Shown here: piece by piece, positions 1 through 11,951 of the stretch | Numbering within the stretch: position 1 is the first letter of the stretch | How the letters are laid out: each line of letters begins with the position of its first letter | Assembly (NCBI GenBank): GCA_003667245.1 | Contig: RCNN01000135.1 | Span: 1 to 64,000, forward strand | Length of the DNA: 64,000 bases | DNA from: Heterostelium multicystogenum | Taxonomy: Eukaryota > Evosea > Eumycetozoa > Acytosteliales > Acytosteliaceae | Direction: 5' to 3' | Notes under the pieces: model-generated | Told to the model about the DNA's origin: nothing | Database searches by the model: none | What the model saw: only the letters and a program-made list of their open reading frames with translations | Position numbers and translations under genes: made by a program

Positions 1-603
1 CTACTGCAAATAATACCAAAAGTTTCCACTCCTCTTCCACCTTTTATTTCCAATATTCTACATTTGAATTATTTTATACTTTTAATATTTATTTTTAAAA
101 TTAGTATGTACTATTACTACTACTACGATTACTACTTTACTACTGTTCGTTTTGTTTATTATTATTATTAATTGTTGTTGTCAATATACAGTAACAATAA
201 AGATAGTATACAGTTTTACAAGTTGTTTGTTTTATAAATGTTTGTTTTTATTTTGGGATTGGTTTCCTACTCCTCCATACTTTCCAGAGCAGTATTCCAA
301 CTCGACTGTCAAAAACTAAAATATTGGCGACCACCTTACAAATCAATTTACATAGAACTACAAAACAAATATTTTGTCGTTATTTCCAACTTTAAATAAT
401 AATATCATTCATCCTTAATATTACCAAATCTACTCTATTCATTATTACTTTCACATGTAGTTTAAAAAATTAGTATTTCGATTGAAATAATTAAACCTAT
501 TAGTGATAACATCCATTCAAATCCAATCAAATTCAAGCAAATTACTTTACTTCCGAATTTCTTTTAAAACAACTTAATTAACATTCCTAAAATTAATAGA
601 GAA
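1..603. other. AT-rich intergenic segment at window edge
   Basis: No convincing gene is seen. The stretch is very AT-rich with trinucleotide runs (ATT, TAC). A short GC-richer patch around 265-345 could be a terminal exon of a neighbouring gene on the minus strand, but its reading frames are too short to call. The last 60 bases are the leader of the RNase T2 gene. Confidence 0.5.
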
Positions 604-1281
604 ATGAAGATCTTTGCTGCTCTATCATTACTATTTGTATTATTAGCCGTCTCTGCCAACTCTCGTAGCATCGTAACCATCTACGAAGGTGGAAATCCAG
701 GTGATTTTGACTTTTATTTTTTTTGTTCAGCAATGGATCTTAACATACTGTGGTCAACAAACCTGCATTTCAACTAAGGAAAGAGAAGCTTTCACTATTC
801 ATGGTTTATGGCCAGAGAATAATGATGGAAGCTACCCAAGTTTCTGTAGGGACCATCTTTTTCTCATCAAGCGCTATTCAAGATTTTGCTCACTGAAATG
901 AACTGGGACTGGCCATCACTCACTGGTCCAAACACTGAATTTCTGGACTCACGAATGGTCAAAGCATGGTACCTGCTCATGTGACTGGTCCAATCTCCAA
1001 CATTCACGACTACTTCTCTGCTGTTTGGAAAATATACACGCCTACAACATCACATCATCCTCGGGAGTCAGGAATTGTTCCATCCAATATCCTACAGTGG
1101 TTATATAGCATTGTCCAAACACTTTAACTCCGCCTTTGGTAAAACCCCACTTCTCCAATGCCAAAACGGACCAACTCTCCACTGTTGCTCTTTGCATCTC
1201 TAAAGATTTGGAGCTCATGGACTGTCCTGCTTCGATGGTTGGAGTTGCTCTGGTTCCACCATGATTCCATCATCTGATTAA
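604..1281 (+). CDS. Secreted ribonuclease T2 (frame broken by indels)
   Basis: RNase T2 family endoribonuclease, which cleaves single-stranded RNA via a 2',3'-cyclic phosphate and acts in the secretory/lysosomal or extracellular space. The start at 604 gives a clear signal peptide ([18 protein letters not shown]). Active-site motif CAS I ([10 protein letters not shown]) is at about 791-820. CAS II ([12 protein letters not shown]) is at 941-976 in a different frame, so both catalytic histidines are present. The DFDFY...QQW region typical of the N-terminus spans a run of eight T at 717-724, where the frame shifts by one. Further breaks lie near 850-860, 938-941, 980-1010 and in the last 250 bases. 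Cys-rich C-terminal segments follow and the gene ends with a TAA at 1279-1281. Breaks at homopolymers suggest sequencing error; a decayed paralogue in a multigene family is the alternative. The family call is firm; the integrity of the gene is not. Confidence 0.85.
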
Positions 1282-1467
1282 TTTCATTTTGTTGTTATAA
1301 TCCAATACAAAACAATTAATAACCAATCCCAATCAAACCATAGAATGACACAAAAAAAAACAATTAGCACCACACTTAAAGCAATAACTTCCAAACTGTC
1401 GACTTTAGTATTATATTTATAATTATCGATACACATACACGATTCGAATTACTTTTTTTTTTTTTTT

Positions 1468-3463
1468 TTAACTAACCATCAGTGCATAAGCCTTTGGATT
1501 AAAACCAATAAAATATAACCTCGACCACTTGAAGGTGTTTTCAGATGAACCTTCACTTTGTATTGGTATAGACATTTTATTAATTAAAGAATGGTTTTGG
1601 TCAACCAAGTTGATGGATTGAATTGGTTTTTGCAAGAGTGTTTCGAAAATAATGATTTCATTTTGGTCCTACATTGAGTAGTACTGATGGAATACATAGT
1701 ATAACTGTGGCCAACATTCCAGAAACGACCAAACATTGAATCCATTTACCCAGAGATTTCTTTTACCTAGTCCTGCAAAAGAGAGATATGTTTCTCCAAT
1801 GTCATCAGAGCTAGCAATGTTGAGAATATCCACGATAGAATGTTGGTTGGGGAATAGTTTCTTGTATTGCGAAAGAGATTCCCAGGACAATCCACTCAAT
1901 CTTTTAGTGGCAAAAGATAGTTTTCCATGGACCCAAGTACTGGAAGTAAGATATAACACCATCACAAAGACCTTTTGATCATCCATATACGATCCATAGT
2001 TGATTCTACCTTGGTTTTCGAGAGAAGAATACGGATGTTGTTGGTTTCACCAATCTTTGGATTATAAACAGTAATCGAATTGGTTGAATGTACGCTGTAA
2101 GAATCCTTGATAAACGTCGTTTACATAGAAAGTGGCTCTGTCATTAACTTCCATTGCTTTCAAGTGTGCTTGATTGATACACTGTATTAATAGTATAGTT
2201 TCGTACAATATAAAACCATAGTCCAATCCACTTTCGGAGAAAGTCAAAGGCTTGCCAGAATTTTGAATTATTTTGTTGCGAAAGTGTTTTGTAAAATTGG
2301 AGAATAACGATGTTGCATCTGTGAACTTGATTGTACCATAGGCGATATGAGAATTTTGGATGGAATTGGTCCAAACTTTACCACAGTGGGCCTCGGAATT
2401 ACTTGACGTATTGCCAAATACTTTTCAGTGATATCAACCTGCTTCGTTAATTGGGGAATCGTAATCATATGATTGGATGTAATTTCATAATCAGTGTTTC
2501 CTCCACTATTGGGACCATTTCATAAATCCGAAATTTGAACCACCATAGAACATATACATGTTTACACTAGCTCCCAATGTTAAGAATATCTGACAATCCA
2601 TCTGCAACTGCCTTTGTATCAGCTCCCTGATGGACTACTGTCGAGCCAGTGAGTGAGCCAACCAGTAGTAGTACTCTGAATTCATAAGTGGACCTGTTGG
2701 GTTCAAATTTACGCTGAACTTTGAAATTTGAAGCAGGATCATCAGTTGGACCAAAGTCAATTGTTTTGGTAAACACCTGGAATCTGTGATCCATAGAGAT
2801 AAAGATCTCCAGATCCATCTGTACTGTAGAAAATAACTCCAGAATCTTGGCCTCTACTTGTTCCGAAGTATTTTTCATAGAGAGATAGCAAGGTATTCAA
2901 ATAGAATTTGTCAGATCCATAGCTACCATATTCATTTTTCTTACCTGAATCATTATAATTGGACCACCATTTGTATAGAGTTGTTGATTTAGCAAAGGTA
3001 ACAAAACATTAAAGTATTGTGAGACATATTGCAAGTAGGTGGGATCACTGCTACGTAATGATAGTTTTATCATAAAAGGCAGGGAATCCTCCGTATTTCC
3101 ACTCTCCACAAATATAGGACCAGCACGAACAATGACTAAAGTCCTTCCTCTTGAGCATCTCAAAGAATTGAGTGATATTGTAGGTACTAAAGTCGAACTC
3201 CATATCCATATTTTGATGCAAATTCCAAGCAATATATGTCTGGACAGCATTTAAACCAGCAGCTTTCATTTTTTGTAAACGATCTCTCCATTGTAAAGGA
3301 TGAGATCTAAGTAATGAATGAACCTGATATGATCTGAAATGGTTCACCCGTCTTTAACAAAGTTGTGTACCCTCTATGTAAACGATGATCCACAACTACC
3401 GCAAGGCAAGATAGCAACAAACTTGCAACCACAGCAACATCCTGATTGTTTCAAGTGTACCAT
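1468..3463 (-). CDS. Beta-galactosidase, glycoside hydrolase family 35 (frame broken)
   Basis: GH35 beta-galactosidase, a hydrolase that removes terminal beta-galactose and is normally lysosomal or secreted. Reading down the minus strand: a segment equivalent to the family start (LRSHPLQWRDRLQKMKAAG, then NAVQTYIAWNLHQ, about 3345-3190), the diagnostic GEWKYGGFPAFY at about 3110-3075, and a GGPIIMIQV segment at about 2980-2950. Right after this, two extra bases push the acid/base motif ENEYG into another frame. The C-terminal jelly-roll part has WVNGFNVW and GPQLYYV-like blocks (about 1770-1690), and the tail ends ...NPKAYALMVS at 1468. At least five frame changes are needed to join these blocks. 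The true start is uncertain: an ATG at 3461-3463 or one at 3438-3440, the latter followed by a hydrophobic leader. The nucleophile region falls in a poorly readable stretch (about 2500-2880). Confidence 0.82.
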
Positions 3464-4732
3464 TCTGATTAATTCCTATTTGCAAATATGAATAAGCAAA
3501 AGTAACATACACATTAATGTATTCTATGCAAAAATCAAAAGAAAAAGCAACTGGTAATTAAAAAATTAAAAAATTCAAAAAATGGTATCCATTTTGGCGA
3601 GTTTTAAAAGTAATCCTCCTAATTGAAATCGGAGTTGCAAAATGATGTGGTGACTGTCAAATAAGTTTTGTTTTTGGTAAAAAACTTTTTTGAACTAGAT
3701 ATTTTTTGGGGTGGCTTTTGTTTGTTTTTTTTCACCAAAAATCATTTCCAATCAAATTTTAGTTCTTTTGGTCTATTGAAAAATTTCAATTGAGGGATGC
3801 ACCTTGTGTTGTCAGGCAAAACAACCAAACTACTTTCCTTTGGTGTATTCAAGGTTTAGCACATCAATGAGTTACTGGAGATGCGTGGTGAATAGATCAA
3901 CAATGATAGAGATTGTGTGGTGGGTTTGCTACAAACATTTTCCTCAAATCAAAAAATTTAGACCAAAAACTTAATAAATCTTTACATCTTTAATTAATTT
4001 TTTGAGAATTAAATAATTAGGATGATGATGATTCTTTATCAGCGGCTGATTGTAAGCCAGCACCTCATAGCTGCCCACATACATTTTGTTCATTCAAAAC
4101 CTACAATCTATTTATTCCTATTTTATTTTTAAATCACATAGATATATGCACCATCATCATCATCATCATCATCAGAACAATTACAGTACAAAGCATCTAA
4201 AAGAATAGAATAAAATAGAATAGAATTAATAACAACATAATAATAATAATAATAATTAACAAATAGTAATAATTAATAAGCTAAACTCATATCTCTTAAC
4301 ATATCAACTTTATTAATATCATAAGCTATTGCAATAGCATTTTATAACAACTCAATTAGCTATTATTATTTAATAATTTATTATTCATTATTCAAACCCA
4401 CGTGTTTGTAGTTGTTTGGTTTCTTATTATTATTAGTATTATTATTAATTAATTAAGTTGTTACTACTGTGTGTATTTTATTTATTTATTTAAAATTGAA
4501 AAGTTATTGTTTAAATTTATATTTTCAAGTACAAAGAAGTGAGTGTGTTTCTTTCTTTTTATAACAATTTAATAATAATAATACTACTAGACCTATAGAA
4601 AGAAAGAAATAATAAGAAAGAGATACAGCATTTTAGTTAAAGTTTTTTAATTTAATTAAAAATCTTGATAATATATATATATTTTACATATAGTTATATT
4701 TATTTTTGTTTTTACTATTGAAAATATAAAAA
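3464..4732. other. Intergenic region, divergent promoters
   Basis: No gene is seen. The segment separates the minus-strand beta-galactosidase from the plus-strand SR protein, so it should hold both promoters. It contains a CAT-repeat tract (about 4151-4172), an AAT tract (about 4239-4257) and many A/T homopolymers. A short GC-richer patch at about 4040-4085 has no recognisable tRNA or snRNA features. Confidence 0.5.
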
Positions 4733-5900
4733 ATGGATGCAAATCCACTAACCACCACCATTGCCAAGTTCAAACTACTATGCCAGTAGTGGCAATGGAA
4801 CTAGCAATAGCCATTCGCACTCTTCATCTGTGAACGATGAAAAGCAATTCGGGATATCACTCCCACCACCTGCTGGAGATAGAGATACCCAAAGTCCAGA
4901 GTATAAAAGCAGATCCGACTATCATCACTCAGGATCTTACAAGCTAAACAATAGATTGGCAAATGTAATGTATCTCAAATCAACTAATCAAATCTACCAG
5001 ACAACCTATCAAATTCAAAATTCAATATCAAATCAATCAATCTGAAATGGGATGAATGCAAAAGAGTACAGTCCGAATATTTGATTATTAATGACTATGT
5101 TTGTAATTTTAGACTGCACCACCTGGCCGTGTTTTGGGTGTGTTTTGGATTGAGTCCTCGTACTGATAGAGAAAGGGTTGAAAAGGAATTCAGTAGATTT
5201 GGCAAGATAGAAAAAGTCAATTTTGATTATCGACCAAAAGTCACACCGCTCCAAGTGTTACGCATTTGTTTACTTCTACGAAAAAGATCATGCAATCAAA
5301 GCTAAAGTTGAATGCCAAAATTTAGAACTTGATGGTAAGAAAAATTAGAACCGACTACTCTGCTTCTGAAAAAACCACACGAGCCAACTCCTGGAAAATA
5401 TCACGGAGAAAACAGGTAAGACAACATTAATTAATACTTCTGCTTCCAATGATTCTAATTTATTCTTATTTTACAGGTTCACTCCATACGGTGGAAGAGA
5501 TAGAGGAAGAGACAGATATCGTGACTATGACCGATATGACAATAGAGACAGAGATAGAGACAGAAATAGAGACAGAGACAGTGGGAGATAGAGATAGAGA
5601 CAGAGACAGAGGCTATGGAAGTAGCAGATCTTCCTATGGTGAACAGTGAAGAGATAGAGACAGTGGAAGGGATAGAGACAGATACTCATCCAGTAGTTAC
5701 GATGATCGATATAGTCGTGATTATGGAGCAGCTCAAGATATGAAGATGATAAATATTCCTCGTCTTCCTATGGTGATGACAAGTATTCAACTTACAGCCG
5801 TGATGACAAATACAGCGGAAGAAGAGACTATCATGATGACTATTCAAGAGGGTCCTCCTACAATGACACAGATCCAATGACTATAGGTAGGTTAGACTAA
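4733..5900 (+). CDS. Transformer-2-like SR splicing factor (RRM plus RD/RS tail)
   Basis: RNA-binding SR-type splicing regulator of the Tra2 class, expected in the nucleus. The N-terminal part (from 4733, then a second frame from 4761) is Ser/His/Asn-rich with proline patches. After an intron from about 4962 to 5111 comes a single RRM: GRVLGVFG, then LSPRTDRERVEKEFSRFG (RNP2-like block and helix 1), then a CFAFVYFYE-like RNP1 block near 5255-5285. A second intron (5416-5476) precedes an Arg-Asp-rich tail of repeated RDRDRDRN units and Ser/Tyr-rich repeats ending near TDPMTIGRLD at 5900. The order of short Ser-rich N-terminus, RRM with LG(V/I)FGLS, then RD/RS tail is that of Tra2. At least four indels disturb the frame, several inside GAGACA repeats. 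A different SR protein with one RRM is possible. Confidence 0.78.
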
Positions 5901-6374
5901 CAATATCCCATTAATTTAAAAGGCAATCGTTACTAATTTTACAATACTTCATCAAAAGATAAACATCAATGGTCTGCTTACACAATTTACTATGTTACAA
6001 TATAGAATATATACCAATGTTGAATTAAGCGACATTAATAATTTCAAACTAAATTAGAATTTATATCCAAGTGCAATGAACAATTTTATTTACACGTCTT
6101 GAAGGAATATCCATTCTCTGTTTCAATTCTTTCTGTGTACTCACTCTTGAGAATTTTAAACTGAATAGATCCTCCACAAGTAAAGTCAAGTCTAAAAATA
6201 TCAAAGATTTTTTTGAATCACTTTATTCCAAATACTTTGTAATTGAATTTAAAAGAATTTATATTAATCAAGAAAGAAAGTGCCAATCAAGTTAAAATGT
6301 ACAATGAAAATACTTTAGTTTTCACATGGTTTATTTTAAATTATAATTTAACAAAAAAAAAGGATTTAAATATT
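5901..6374. other. Intergenic, convergent 3' regions
   Basis: AT-rich spacer between two converging genes (Tra2-like on +, sterol methyltransferase on -). No coding or RNA gene is supported. It should contain the polyadenylation regions of both. Confidence 0.5.
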
Positions 6375-7420
6375 TTAGTTGGAAGCAGTCTCCGGCTTAC
6401 GGGCCAAAACGAACAACATTGGTGAGAAAATTTCCTTACGACCACCCTCTACCAAGTAGATGGCAGCACCTTGCAACCAAACATTGACATCGTAAGCACC
6501 ACCTGGGGCGATTTTAACCCACTCGAGGACTTGGCAGAGCTTACCGGTAAGGTAACGACCAACGGCAGTGTGGAGGAAACCAGTGATTGAGAATGAACCA
6601 GACAATGGGAGGTACCATGGGAGATCGGAGGTCTCAGCCAAATCGGTGGCAGTCAAGACTTCGAAACCGGCTTCCTTGAGGGCAGCGGACGATGGCAGCT
6701 GGTTGCTCCAATTCTGGGAAGACCGTTACCAAGTTCGATTTCACGCTTGATCTTACGGTGCTCTTCGTTGTTCTTGTCGTATTTGTTGGTGACGATCCAT
6801 TCGTAACCACCAAAGAGAGCACCTGGCTTCAAGAGACGGAAGATTTCTTGTAGCATTCGACCTTGGATGGAGCATGGCAAGTGGCTTCAACTTGGTAGAT
6901 GGCATCGTATGAGGCATCTGGTTGTGGAACGTGCATGAAATCAGCCTTGATGAAAGAGGTCAAGTGGGAGAGACCAGCTTGTTCATTGAGACGCTTCCAC
7001 GTTGGATTTGGTACTCGTTGTTGTTCAAACCAACGACGTGGGCACCAGAGAAACGGGCAATGGTTCTTTGTGGACCACCACACCGCAACCGACATCGAGG
7101 ACCTTCATACCTGGGAAGAGACCGAGTTGATGGGCCAAGTACATTTCGTGACGGGCAATTGAAGCTTCGAATGATTCGAATTTGTGACGGGTGGCAAAGT
7201 GGAAGGATTGACCCCAACCGAACTCATAGAAATCGGTGGCCAAATCGTAGAATTGGTTGACCATGCTTGTGTAGTTGTTCTTACGGGCTTCGATGGATTG
7301 CTCGTCCTTTCCTTCGAAAAGCTTGGTGTATTGCTTCAAGGTGTCATCAATCTTTTCACGACCAACGGCATCTTTTTCCTTACGGGCGATAGCCTTCAAA
7401 CGGGTCAAGTCACCTTCCAT
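6375..7420 (-). CDS. smt1: Sterol C24-methyltransferase
   Basis: S-adenosylmethionine:sterol C24-methyltransferase (ERG6/SMT1 family), which adds the side-chain methyl group in phytosterol-type sterol synthesis at the ER and lipid droplets. The start ATG at 7418-7420 begins [16 protein letters not shown]. About 349 residues, the usual length. Visible features in order: the region I aromatic block [19 protein letters not shown], the SAM-binding motif LDVGCGVGGP (around 7095-7065), the GLNNNEYQ motif, the YEATCHAP-equivalent region (here QVEATCHAP), a GALFGGYEW block, and the sterol-methyltransferase C-terminal domain ending ARKPETASN at 6375. The frame slips just after GCGV, around 6965, around 6865 and around 6735, each by a base or two, while the flanking protein is fully conserved, so these look like sequencing errors. 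GC content is clearly higher than the surroundings. No introns. Confidence 0.93.
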
Positions 7421-8579
7421 AGCTCTTTGTTTGAGTATTCATTTTTATATATTGGAGTGGGTTTTGGAAATTATAATTATATAATTAAGAGGAATTAAAT
7501 AATTTATAGATATGTTTATATGTGGGGGTAGTGAAGATTTAAAACTGGTAAGTAAAATAGTAATTATCTCGAATTATTGGGTAGATGAAGATAATTATTA
7601 TTAATGTTTTTAGATAGTTATAAATCTCGAACAGATAAACCAAAAGAGTGTGTGACTTTGATGTTTGTTGATTAGTGACAAGAAGTTGATGTGCTGTCGA
7701 ATTAAGAGGCTCTTTTTTATTCGTGTACCACAGAAGGGACCGTCTTTAAAAAAAAACAATTAATAAAATAAAACAAAATAAAAACATCTGTAGTCTGATT
7801 TGATTTCTTTCAAAGGTTGTTTTTGGGTATAGACACTCACATCCCCACACTCATCAATGTTATCAGAATTCTGTTTTCGATAACTTATCAAGTTCCATTT
7901 TCTAACCCCAACTTCATAGAGTTGCATATCAAATTAGATCACCTTCGAAAAAAATAACAAAATCAAAAATCAAAAAACTATAAAATTGATCATCTTTTTT
8001 GATAAGTTTGTTGTTCAACTTATCATGTGAACTTAGGTTGGATTGGGATGCATGATTTTTTTTTTTGATTAGTTTTTGTTTTTTGATTTTAAAAACAATT
8101 AAAGTAATCGTGGTGGTTGTGTGTGTAGAGTCTGACTTGACAGCCTTATTCTGAGTTCCAGGTTCTTGATTGTGCAATTGATTGCGCCAACCTCATTATT
8201 CAAAATAAAAAAAGAATACCCGATTTCTTTTGTTTAACTCAACTTATCAGCTTCGTTGGCTAGGATTGGATATTGACATTCTTGAGTCTGGTTAGCTAAT
8301 AGATAAATTGCCATAAGATTACAAAACACAATTAAATTGTCGACAATTATCGTCATTCATTTCCTTTGATTATTTATTTTTATCTTAATACCTTTTACAG
8401 ACAGATTTGCACTCTTGCGATGATGCAAGATGTTGTAATAGACAAAAAAGAAATCGAACTCATGACAAGTAATCGATTTCTTTTTGTCAATTACAACAAA
8501 TTGCATAGATTTCTTAATAAGATCATTCTGAAATGTTATTCAATTGTGAATGCTAATATATATATTTAGTTTATTGTAT
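7421..8579. other. Intergenic region upstream of sterol methyltransferase
   Basis: Contains no supported gene. It holds the promoter of the minus-strand sterol methyltransferase and the 3' flank of COX19. The octamer AACTTATC recurs near 7879, 8016 and 8237, and the 8016 copy forms a 9-bp stem with TGATAAGTT just before it. A long hairpin at 8423-8506 is listed separately. Confidence 0.5.
8423..8506. ncRNA. Candidate hairpin RNA (pre-miRNA-like) or foldback
   Basis: Two arms, 8423-8457 and 8473-8506, are reverse complements over about 34 bp with three mismatches and one single-base bulge, separated by a 15-base loop. The arms contain TGTTGTAAT and GAAATCGA, so the pairing is not a trivial A/T run. 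The size and near-perfect stem resemble a plant- or Dictyostelium-type miRNA precursor. It lies about 75 bp beyond the COX19 stop codon, so it could also be part of that gene's 3' UTR. Nothing in the sequence shows which strand is transcribed. Confidence 0.45.
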
Positions 8580-8957
8580 TTATTTGTTATTATTTGGTCT
8601 CCTTAGTCCGGCAATGATTGGTTCTCTTGAGTTTTGAGGTGGCTCAACAATTTTACTCTTATTGATCTCTTCGTATCCAAAATTTTCTATTTCTTCTCTT
8701 GCCATTAATCCCTGTTGAAATAAGATCAGCAATTATACTTTATTAGATAAGGTCATAGGTTATACATACTTATCCATTCTACATTGTAAATAAAATTTTG
8801 ACAACTCTGCACATTTTCTTGATTGATTTTTATTCTCTGCTAAACATTTCAAGTATGCATTCATTGGTTCTGTACATTCCTTATCGTGATCCAGAGGAAA
8901 ACTACCCTTGTCAGGGGGAGTTGGGGCTTTCATTGCAGAGTTGTGTGCGAAGTTCAT
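8580..8957 (-). CDS. cox19: COX19, cytochrome c oxidase assembly CHCH protein
   Basis: Small twin-CX9C protein of the mitochondrial intermembrane space that helps assemble cytochrome c oxidase (copper/redox handling). Two exons: 8957-8766 and 8711-8580, with an intron at 8712-8765 (donor GTATAA, acceptor CAG). Exon 1 reads MNFAHNSAMKAPTPPDKGSF then the CHCH core with C-x9-C pairs (CTEPMNAYLKC and CAELSKFYLQC) followed by CRMDK. Exon 2 continues with a LMAREEIENFGYE block, matching the LMxxExxxxLGF block after the second CX9C in eukaryotic COX19, and ends in RRPNNNK. About 107 residues, close to the human length. The PPDKGSFPLDH motif is strongly family-specific. No frame problems. The exact donor is the only uncertainty: a one-codon difference at the junction. 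Confidence 0.9.
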
Positions 8958-9744
8958 TTGTAAATATAATATAAAGTAAAAGTGATTTACTAATGTGTGT
9001 TAGGTTATAAATATAAAGATAAATAAGATGTTGCAGTGATATAAACAACTAATAATCAAAATTCATTGAGTGTCAGTTTTTTTTTTTTGATTTTTTGTCA
9101 GATAAAAAAACAAAATGTCAGCAATTGATTAGGTTTTGATTCGGATAGAAGGCTCTGTATGCCTGAACTTATAGATAAACAAAACATCATCACCATCTTG
9201 ATTGTGATCGTTTAATTATGATCACAACTTAGTCGTTAAAAATCTCTGAGTTAGTAATCCCTCATGATGAATAGAAATAGCAATAAACACAAATCATTAT
9301 TATCTACATTTACTAGAGTAAGGAGAATTCTTTTAATTCAAATAAAATAAAGCACAATATTTTATTTCAATGCAAGCTTCTTTAAAACAAGAAGAATACT
9401 TCCTTAAGGAAAGTCTGCTCATCTTAGTGTCTTCAAGGGAAGTGAAGACTTATAAGAAATTGAATTTCAAATTCTTTTAATAATTAATAATAATAAGTTC
9501 ACTTTTTTTGCTTTTTTTATATTATTTCTCAAATTGGTTTTTAAATTTAATTTTGATTATTATTATTGTTAATAAAATCTATTATTTGGTTGGTTAGTAG
9601 CAACAGAGGTTCCACCCCCACACTACATTCACCTGCCACAATTATTAGTAGTAGTAGTATTATTATTAAGTTAGCATTTGTATATTAAACCAATCAGTTG
9701 TACAAGTTATTATCTTGTAGAAAGTAAAAAGAGATCAATTAACA
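8958..9744. other. Divergent intergenic region between COX19 and CSN2
   Basis: AT-rich, no supported gene. It must hold the promoters of COX19 (-) and CSN2 (+). A GC-richer patch around 9370-9450 has short inverted matches (for example CTTCAAGGGAAGTGAAG) but no gene-like structure that I can identify. Confidence 0.45.
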
Positions 9745-11408
9745 ATGTCTGATGATGATGATATGATGTATGATGATGATGACTACTTTGATGACGATGA
9801 TGATCAAGGTGATGCCAACGATGACGAAGAAGAAGAGGTAGAAATTGAGAACCAGTACTACAATTCAAAGGGTTTGATTGAAGATTCCATTCCAGATGCC
9901 ATTGCTTCCTATGAGAAGGTTGTAGAGTTTGAAAAAGCGAAAAGTCTGAATGGTAAGTCCAGGTGTTGTTGGTTTGAAAGTGAGACTTGGTGGTGAGAGC
10001 GTAGAGTAGTTAGATTTTAGAGTCTCTTTTACGAGCGACGCTAATATAACATTAAATTATTATTATTATTATAGGGGATTTAAAGCACTGAAGAAAATTA
10101 CAAAGCTATACTTCCAAATAGAGAAGTATGATAAGATGATCGAAAAGTACAAGCAATTGCTTACCTACACAAAGTCTGCAGTCACCAGTAACAACAGTGA
10201 GAGAGGTATCAACTCTATTTTGGATCTCATTTCATCAAACTCAAAGATGGATTTGGATCTTGTTCAACAAGTCTATGATCTTACATTAAAGTCATTGCTG
10301 GAAGCAAAGAATGAGGTAAGTGCTCATCTTTCACCATCGTACCACTAGCCCCAAATTAACAATCGCTTTGCTTTAATTTACAGAGAGTTTGGTTCAGAAC
10401 AAATCTAAAGTTATCAAAATTGTTGTTTGAGAAGGAAGAGTATGCCCGTTTGGCAAAGATTCTCAGAGAGCTACATAAATCATGTGAATTGGAGGATGGA
10501 ACAGATGACCAAAAGAAGGGTTCACAATTAGTTGATATCTATGCACTTGAAATTCAAATGTACACTGCCACAAAGAACAATAAGAAGCTCAAGGAATTAT
10601 ATAAGAAGGCTCTAGAGGTATGATTCACCAATGGATTAGCTATATTTATGTTATATTAACCTTTGTTGTTGAATATTATATAGATTAAATCCGCTATTCC
10701 ACATCCTAGAATTATGGGTATTATCAGAGAGTGTGGTGGAAAGATGCACATGGCAGAGAAGGAATGGGAAAAGGCCCACTCTGACTTTTTGAGGCTTTCA
10801 AAAACTACGACGAAGCTGGTAATCCACGTAGAATTCAATGTCTTAAATACTTGGTATTGGCTAATATGCTTATGTTGTCATCTATCAATCCATTCGACTC
10901 CACCGAGGCCAAGCCATACAAAAACGATCCAGATATTCTCGCCATGACTAATCTTGTCTCTGCATACGAAAGAAACGATATACATGCTTTTGAAAAGATT
11001 TGAGAGGTAACAAAACTATTTTAATACTTTGAGAGAATGTCAACTAATTAACTTTATTTCTAGATAACCGTAAAACAATCATGGATGATCCATTCATCAG
11101 AATGTATATTGAGGATTTGTTGAAGAATATTCGTACTCAAGTATTATTGAAACTATTGGAGCCATACACTAGAATTAGAAATTCCATTTATTTCAAAGGA
11201 ATTGAATATCCCATCGAACGAAGTAGAGTCACTATTGGTAGCTTTGATTCTTGATAACAAGATTCGTGGTTCTATCGATCAAGTCAATCAACAGCTTGAG
11301 CTTGACAGTGCTAAATCAGCTAACTACTGGAAATATAGATCAATTCATAAGTGGGCAACTCAACTTGGTACACTTAACAATACTATTGCTGGTAAATTGG
11401 TATCATAA
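9745..11408 (+). CDS. csn2: COP9 signalosome complex subunit 2
   Basis: CSN2 is a PCI-domain subunit of the COP9 signalosome, which removes NEDD8 from cullins and so regulates cullin-RING ubiquitin ligases. Exons are approximately 9745-9950, 10074-10314, 10384-10617, 10684-11006 and 11065-11408. The N-terminus is a characteristic acidic Asp-rich leader ([15 protein letters not shown]), followed by [14 protein letters not shown] and a helical-repeat region ([40 protein letters not shown]). Later come [11 protein letters not shown] and [18 protein letters not shown], then the C-terminal PCI winged helix ([29 protein letters not shown]) and tail [14 protein letters not shown]. All CSN2 landmarks are present in order. 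Two frame slips occur: a T-run at about 10788-10792, and one missing T in the codon before the intron at about 10999. I judge both to be assembly errors. Confidence 0.94.
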
Positions 11409-11951
11409 AAACGTATCAAATACAGTTCTCTCCCTGTCAATACTAAACTGCACAATAAAATGATAATAGTAAATGTCACAATAACACAACAACCAACAAA
11501 ATAATAAATGTATTTTATTGCAATGTTATATCGATCTTTCTTAAGTTGTGAGATTGACATGATAAAAGTTTACTATTAATTGCGCAACGCAGATCTGGTC
11601 CATTATAATATATTATAATATATAGGATAACCAGTTAACAAGTGTAAGTTACTTTTAATTAGCAATCTTAAAATGAGTGGTGTCACAACTGGGACCAGAA
11701 AACAGACACCTTATTTGTGTACGAGAAAACAGACAACTACTAAAAAAAAGGCAAAAGAAATTTCATTTTAAAAAGATTTTTATTTTTATGCTTCAGATTG
11801 TTTATAAAACGATGGTCGACTTTAGTTTTTAGAGTTCATTTCAATCGTTTCTATCACCTCTTTGTATAAATCACAAAACACACACACACATATATCTATT
11901 ATTCATTATTTATTAAAGTGTATAACTAATAAACTAAACTACCACTTAAAG
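11409..11951. other. Intergenic region
   Basis: AT-rich spacer. It holds the 3' flank of CSN2 and the promoter of the small secreted protein gene at 11952. TATAATATA-type repeats occur at about 11606-11625. No gene seen. Confidence 0.45.

Noticed and set aside
4039..4085. tRNA-like GC-rich patch
   Set aside because: No T-loop, no acceptor pairing, no anticodon stem.
4151..4257. CRISPR-like short repeats
   Set aside because: Simple CAT and AAT microsatellites without spacers; CRISPR is not expected in a eukaryotic nuclear genome.
6922..7260. Plus-strand ORFs over the sterol methyltransferase
   Set aside because: Antisense shadows of a strongly conserved GC-rich gene.
7929..8177. 82-codon minus-strand ORF
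   Set aside because: Lys/Ile/Phe-rich reading of A/T runs; overlaps repeated intergenic motifs; no gene context.
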